Source: Norana najaformis (lineage: Eukaryota; Annelida; Clitellata; Crassiclitellata; Hormogastridae). Taken from it: DNA of 64,000 bases. Under the pieces are notes generated by a model. That model searched no databases. It was not told where the DNA came from and saw nothing but the letters and a program-made list of their open reading frames with translations. Below, piece by piece: positions 59,757 to 64,000 of the stretch (position 1 is its first letter; the number at the start of each line of letters is the position of its first letter). Made by a program: the position numbers and the translations under genes. The DNA is taken from positions 38,152,977 to 38,216,976 of the forward strand of contig OZ029918.1 of NCBI GenBank assembly GCA_964023275.1. The letters run 5' to 3'.

Positions 59757-60190
59757 AAGTGTTCCTTCCATCGTTCTTGCATGCGTGTACTGTCTTTTAA
59801 AACTTTATCGCTTGCGTCTTTGATTGCTACAACTTTGATTTCGAAATCTCCACTAAGTGCCTTTATCCGACTAAAGAATTCTGCATTCTATCAACACTGA
59901 AAGCTTTCACGGCTTCTTTAGACAGTTGCACCATTCGATTATTTTCCCTCTTTGTTGTTTTCTTCTGAATTTTTCCAATCTTTAGCGGTAGTAGTTGCTG
60001 CCTGGTTCTGTTTACTTTTCCTTCACGAGTTCCAGCACTTCATCTGATATCCCAGGGGATAGGATCAGGTTTTTAACTGGCCGTCCAATTACTTTGTTGG
60101 TGGTGGTTTTTATTCCTTGTCGAGTAATTTTCCACACGTCTTCTGTGATGTTTCGATAGTTAATCTGTATCTTCCTCTCTGTCTGTGAGC
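59757..60190 (-). mobile_element. Decayed RTE-like LINE, region before the RT core
   Basis: Minus-strand frames read DVWKITRQGIK, SDEVLELVKEK and VAIKDASDKVLKDSTRMQER + WKEHF, the endonuclease-RT linker of RTE elements. With 58200-58990 it may be one element split by the later inserts between them. Confidence 0.68.
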
Positions 60191-60192
60191 TA

Positions 60193-60350
60193 AGGTAGCC
60201 GATTGCTTAGAGCGCTCCGCTTCAAACGTGGAGAGTACGGGTTCGAGCCTCCTCCCCTAATAAGGTACCTTGAGCAAATCCTTCACTCACAATTGCTCAG
60301 CGTCATCAATTGATGCTTAGTTATTACAGAGTGGAGCTTAATAAACGTAG
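60193..60350 (+). repeat. tRNA-derived SINE, family 1
   Basis: TAGCCGATTGCTTAGAGCGC (A box) and ACGGGTTCGAGCCTCC (B box), body CAATTGATGCTTAG and GTGGAGCTTAATAAACG, then the AAT/AAC tail. The head resembles a Leu/Ser-type tRNA. A body-only copy is at 38955-39045. Confidence 0.78.
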
Positions 60351-60730
60351 AAATAATAATAAAAATATTAATGATAACAGTAACAACTACTACAATAACA
60401 ACAACAACTACTACTACAATAACAACAACTACTACAATAATAATAACAACAACAATAATAATAATAATAATAACAATAATAATAATAACAATAATAACAA
60501 TAACAACAACAATGACAATAATAATAACAATAATAACAACAATAATAATATCAATAATAACAATAACAACAACAATGACAATAATAATAATAATAATAAT
60601 AATAACAACAACAATAATAATAACGACAATAATAATAACAACAATAATAATATCAATAATAACAATAACAACAACAATAACAATAATAATTATTATTATT
60701 GTTATTATACTCCATTAGAATCCGCATTTG

Positions 60731-60767
<37 letters not shown>

Positions 60768-60769
60768 GC

Positions 60770-60806
<37 letters not shown>

Positions 60807-60826
60807 GTTATCATTGTTATTATTGT
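60350..60826. repeat. (AAC/AAT)n facing (ATT)n
   Basis: 60350-60690 AAT/AAC units, then 60690-60826 ATT units after a 20-bp spacer; self-complementary halves. Confidence 0.95.
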
Positions 60827-60883
60827 GAAACAAATCTATTGTGTCACTTCAATTATGATACAAATCTATTGTTGCTGGAGCAA

Positions 60884-61767
60884 CTAGAGCTGCTGTGGCG
60901 TCCTGGTTGGCACACTGGAAACAGGTCGACTAGCTGCACCTCCGAATCGCGTGATCTTGTCTTTAAGCGCCGTGGTGAAGAAGCAACCCTGAGTTAGCGG
61001 TCGCGTAAGTGTAGAGCGTTCTGTGGGCGTTTCTTCGATGGGGCGCAAGAACTTCCGGTGTGGATCGGACGAACATCCAGCACCACCAACTCCCTCCTCT
61101 TCATCGCCGTCGTCGTCTGCTTCGAAAGCGCCTGCGTCGTGGGCTTCGCTGACCCGAGCGTCGACGTCTCCTCGACCTCGACCCGCCGGCTGACTTTCGA
61201 CAGGCGGTGTGGCTCTTTGACCCAGAGGATCGGTTGGGGCCCGTCGGCTGGGTTTCGACGACCAGTTCCAGGTTCTCTCCTTTTCTTTAATCTTGGCTTC
61301 AGGCACGGTGATTGTTCTCTGGAATTGCCAGTCTTCGCTTAAATCTGGCTCCAAGAATGTGCCATTAAAGGCAATCGCGTTAGATCGCTGGATGGCAATG
61401 GAGAGGCGTTGGAACAGGAAAGAAGTCTCCCTCTTATCTCCCGATGCTTGAGTTAAATGGCGTCCGATTTTCTTGATGAGGCTGAAGCCTTCCTGATTTA
61501 TGGGGCCTAGAGTCTCGAAGGCCAGAGGGACGAAGCAGTGTGTCGAGAGAATATCACTGTATTTTGAGGTCTTTCGTTCTGCTGCGATCTCAGCAGCAGC
61601 ACCTGCGACCACGGCTGTTCTGGATCGATAAGAGACTGCCAGAGTATTGTTATTATTATTATTATTATTATTGTTGTTGTTGTTATTATTATTATTATTA
61701 TTAATATTGAGGGCTAAAATGTCAGCATTTGAAGCAGCTATCAGCAGTCCTGATTTTTCACAGATCA

Positions 61768-61768
<1 letters not shown>
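60884..61768 (-). mobile_element. LINE C-terminal reading frame (interrupted by ATT array)
   Basis: Open frame with YRSRTAVVAGAAAEIAAERK, HCFVPLAFETLG, FLFQRLSIAIQRSNAIAFNG, then an Arg/Pro/Asp-rich tail. This conserved block closes many CR1-like non-LTR polyproteins of aquatic invertebrates, as far as I recall. A poly-Asn tract from an (ATT)n expansion sits inside the frame. The element is 5'-truncated. A decayed sister lies at 31770-32150. Confidence 0.78.
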
Positions 61769-61836
<68 letters not shown>

Positions 61837-61840
61837 CTTT
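61645..61840. repeat. (ATT)n and (AAT)n microsatellites
   Basis: 61645-61705 ATT/GTT and 61768-61838 AAT, on either side of 60 bp of LINE sequence. Confidence 0.95.
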
Positions 61841-62129
61841 TCAGGAGCCAGACATCAGCGAAGGTTAGTCATCTCAGAATATAATTTTTCTTCCGGATAA
61901 TTCCTTCAGTTGCATGCTACACACAATACGAAACTAATGAACACATTTATGACGCAAACGAAACGTGAGAGGAAATCGACAACGCTTAACTCGATTCACC
62001 ATATCCTAACACAACGAAGATGGTGCTCAAGCGTGACAAATGCATTCATCCGACGCTTAGATTGGTCCCCATCACAAGCTAGTAATCGCCAACTGAAGAC
62101 GAAGAAAACGTCCCAAGTCAATATATGGC

Positions 62130-63100
62130 AGTAGTTGCAATATTTAACAACATCTTATGCCAACAAAGGCCGCTGACGTCGATTGGAAGAAATATTTACA
62201 ATTTTCAAAGTACTTTTAAAACACAGCTACATGTACGACGTTGTTGTCCATGGGTTTAACGACATCTTATGGCAACTAAGGCCGTTGACGTCTTCGACAT
62301 GAAAATGTTGTTGACGTTGTCCATGAGTTCATTTCTTTCATCTTATCGTTTCCTTTAAGATTTTTGTTTCCGTAGGTAATGTATGTATTTTTCTTAATAC
62401 TGATTTTATACATGTACGACGTACCAGCTATGCTCAATATATAGCTTAGAAAGGTAGCGAATTAAAGGTGTCTAACTTTGCTTAGCGTTCAACGACATCT
62501 ATTGGCCATCAAATAGTAGTTCCAATGTTAAACGACATCTTATGGCATCAAAGGCCGTTGACCTCACCCTCCTCCCTTCCAGGCTTGGGACTGGCACTAC
62601 CCGAGTAAAAGCAATGGCGGAGTTATTTCTAAACGCATTTAGGCAGTTAAAAATCAACGGTATATTGCCAATGATGATTATATAGCTTAGAAAGAAAGCG
62701 CATTAAAGGTGTCTAACGTTGTTTTTTTTTAAAATATACCCATTGTTTAAGGACATCTATTGGTCGCCAGAGCCATCAACATGAAGCTTTCCTTACAGAC
62801 AACGTGCTTATTCCTCATTTCGGAAATTTTAGTTTTAATTGTAAGAGAACTTCTGCATAGCTGCCTCAAAGAAACCTCTAATTTTCGAACAACCTTTTCG
62901 AACTACCAACTTACAATTACAACTCCTTCCCCTCCTACCAGCTGCAATCCACCCTCTCTCCCCCTAGAAGTTCACCCCATTTTCCTTTCAGTGGGGTCGT
63001 AAACAATTTGTTTAATTTCCCTCACCTATCAACTGCATTGAATGCCATGAATGGACAGGCGCCAGTTCAAGTAGCATACATCCAAATCATTAGCTCGTGC
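62130..63100 (+). repeat. Modules A and B with CCTCCTCC module
   Basis: AACAACATCTTATGCCAACA, TTTAACGACATCTTATGGCA, a full CCTCCTCC module at 62515-62625, and two TATAGCTTAGAAAG...TTAAAGGTGTCTAAC modules at 62440 and 62680. 62800-63060 shows nothing recognisable. Confidence 0.72.
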
Positions 63101-63239
63101 AACTGAATGCCAAGACAGAGAAACTAAGGGTGCTATCTATGGTTATAGTCTGCCTTGGAGGGTCATTTTGCTACAGTTCGTTTGCCATATTCTTAAACGA
63201 AATTCTCACCGCGAGAACTTGCTTGTAGACCAATGTCCA

Positions 63240-63990
63240 GTGTTTAATGACGTCTTCTGGCCGCCAAGGCCGTTAACATCGAACTTGGCTTTCATGTATT
63301 TTAGCGAAAATAAAACAGATCATAAAGCCTTACCATCTGTTGTGTGTGTGCGTGCGTGCTTGCGTGCGTGTGTATAGATTATATTTAACGAGGCTGTCTC
63401 ATAGTGAAGATGATTGGCCCTCCTCTTGTGTTAAGACTTCGGACTGGCATTACCTAATTAAAGGCAGTGGCGGAATTTCCCCAACCACCGATTACTTTTC
63501 AATGTTTAACGACATCTTATGACTGCCAGGGTCGTTGACGTCAGCCTCACATTTTCTGAGACTTTCACTTGAAGCCCAATGCCCGCGATTACTTATTATA
63601 TGACTTAGAAAAGAAGCGTATTAAAGGTGTCTAACTTTGCATTTTGCAGCATATCCAGCGGTTAACGACATCTATCGTCCGCCAGGACCATTCACATCAA
63701 TACATATCCCATCGATTAGTAGTAGTAGTTCCAGTGTTTGACGACATCTTATGGCATCAAAGGCCGTTGCCGTCGCCCTCCTCCTTTATCCAGGCTTGGG
63801 ACTGGCACTACCCCAAACAAGGCAGTGGCGGAGTTGTGGAGGTACTATTATGCAAGTAATGAATATATAGCTTACAATGCAAGTATCAGAAAGGTGCCCA
63901 ATTGGAGTTTTCATTTCAAACAGTAATATTAGGTGTTTAACGACATCTTGCGGTTGCCAGGAACGTTGCCTTTGACATTACCTTACGTAA
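63240..63990 (+). repeat. Modules A, B and CCTCCTCC to the window end
   Basis: TTTAACGACATCTTATGACT at 63504, a full CCTCCTCC module at 63717-63836, and TTTAACGACATCTTGCGGTT at 63935. No gene was recognised. Confidence 0.78.
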
Positions 63991-64000
63991 CCATGTTGTT

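Noticed and set aside
58200-60200. Extracellular hormone-binding exon of the class B GPCR
   Set aside because: Searched on the minus strand upstream of TM1 for the Cys/Trp pattern of that domain. Only LINE and SINE remnants were found, so the exons are probably beyond the window or missed.

Overview
The window is metazoan nuclear DNA: intron-containing genes with GT-AG junctions, retrotransposon debris and very many microsatellites. The sequence alone does not name the species. The mix of genes (an invertebrate-style myosin light chain kinase, a cytosolic 5'-nucleotidase III and a class B neuropeptide/hormone receptor) and the density of SINEs and simple repeats suit a marine invertebrate, perhaps a spiralian, but that is a guess.

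Three protein genes can be rebuilt exon by exon with matching intron phases. (1) On the + strand at 89-10998 are ten exons, to the stop codon, of a smooth-muscle-type myosin light chain kinase: half an Ig domain, a Ser/Glu-rich linker, an Ig, an FN3, the kinase, the autoinhibitory/calmodulin-binding segment, a long Ser-rich tail and a telokin-like Ig. Its 5' end lies outside the window. (2) On the - strand at 18780-14888, tail to tail with the kinase, are seven exons of a complete cytosolic 5'-nucleotidase III (304 residues). (3) On the - strand at 57779-36577 are nine exons, from TM1 to the stop, of a class B (secretin-family) GPCR, closest by eye to calcitonin/DH31-type receptors. Its extracellular hormone-binding exons were not found in the window.

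The rest is repeats. About 18.8-36.2 kb is a repeat island of short interspersed modules (TTTAACGACATCTT..., ATAAAGGTGTC..., and a module with CCTCCTCC...GGCTTGGGACTGGCACTACCCC), tRNA-derived SINEs, a recent 0.4-kb duplication and a 770-bp GGTA/GGTG array. The GPCR introns (37-57 kb) are packed with tri-, tetra- and dodecanucleotide arrays. At 53-64 kb lie several decayed LINE pieces and more SINEs. Many unrelated repeat families end in the same GGCGCTNTANAAAT motif followed by a TTA-rich simple tail, which suggests they share one reverse-transcription machinery.

The most unusual structures are: a 47-bp minisatellite in which each unit carries a CRE-like, a CCAAT-like and a TATA-like motif, just past the receptor stop codon; an intronic minisatellite in the nucleotidase gene that appears to be an amplified exon-intron junction, making an array of decoy 5' splice sites; and a duplicated exon-like segment in two kinase introns.
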